This document shows, piece after piece, positions 32,678 through 32,682 of a DNA stretch of 32,682 nucleotides. Positions within the stretch are counted from its first letter, which is position 1. Every line of letters begins with the position of its first letter. The stretch comes from CAZKUN01 sp964555935 (GTDB taxonomy: Bacteria; Armatimonadota; Zipacnadia; Zipacnadales; VGFC01). Below the pieces are notes generated by a model. The model saw only the letters and a program-made list of their open reading frames with translations. It had not been told where the DNA came from and did no database searches. The stretch is from positions 1 to 32,682 of the forward strand of contig CAZKUN010000087.1 in assembly GCA_964555935.1 (NCBI GenBank). The letters run 5' to 3'. The position numbers were made by a program, and so were the translations under genes.

Positions 32678-32682
32678 GAACG

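Overview
This GC-rich window looks like a fragment of an uncultivated Armatimonadota-type bacterium, or a close relative among the Planctomycetes/Hydrogenedentes-like lineages. The main clue is four proteins of the H-X9-DG pseudopilin type. Two of them start with the FTLIELLVVIAIIAIL prepilin helix followed by the FPVFAKAREKAR stretch that is typical of Armatimonadota. Large secreted glycoside hydrolases, Gfo/Idh/MocA, PfkB, xylose-isomerase-like and UROD-like proteins fit the same group. The assignment is an inference from protein style; there is no rRNA in the window. I saw no tRNA, rRNA, CRISPR array, transposase or phage gene. Coding density is high and no gap without a gene exceeds about 250 bases.

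Layout. (1) 1-2693: end of one pseudopilin, then two matching cassettes, each a ~75-residue membrane-anchored acidic peptide followed by a 232-residue H-X9-DG pseudopilin. Strong hairpins end the upstream pilin and both cassettes. (2) 2761-6748, plus strand: secreted GH42-like hydrolase, sugar-phosphate isomerase/epimerase and GNAT acetyltransferase, tightly spaced. (3) 13726-6750, minus strand: GH20-like hexosaminidase, two short-spaced secreted paralogues of unknown function, then ADH synthase/aldolase, 3-dehydroquinate synthase II (together the archaeal-type entry to shikimate) and a UROD-family protein. (4) 13865-14662, plus strand: an unusual zinc ribbon-GYF_2-membrane helix-H-X9-DG fusion. 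(5) 19610-14687, minus strand: DegT aminotransferase, pyrE, a polysaccharide deacetylase fused to a histidine kinase, and a GT-C-like membrane protein translationally coupled to it. (6) 19804-23040, plus strand: a large secreted GH123-like protein. (7) 31682-23067, minus strand: stand-alone E2 acyltransferase, acidic protein, Gfo/Idh/MocA oxidoreductase, PfkB kinase and three secreted proteins (concanavalin-like, HEAT-GH2N fusion, LamG-hydrolase). Palindromic repeats sit upstream of the first gene and in the next three gaps. (8) 31814-32677, plus strand: PHP-domain phosphoesterase.

Taken together, the window describes a heterotroph that exports large, multi-domain carbohydrate-active proteins and processes sugars with kinases, isomerases and oxidoreductases. 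The most novel item is the deacetylase-histidine kinase fusion at 16195-17778. It appears to join envelope or glycan chemistry (or sensing) to phosphotransfer signalling in one soluble-looking protein, with a membrane glycosyltransferase-like partner encoded in a 4-base overlap.
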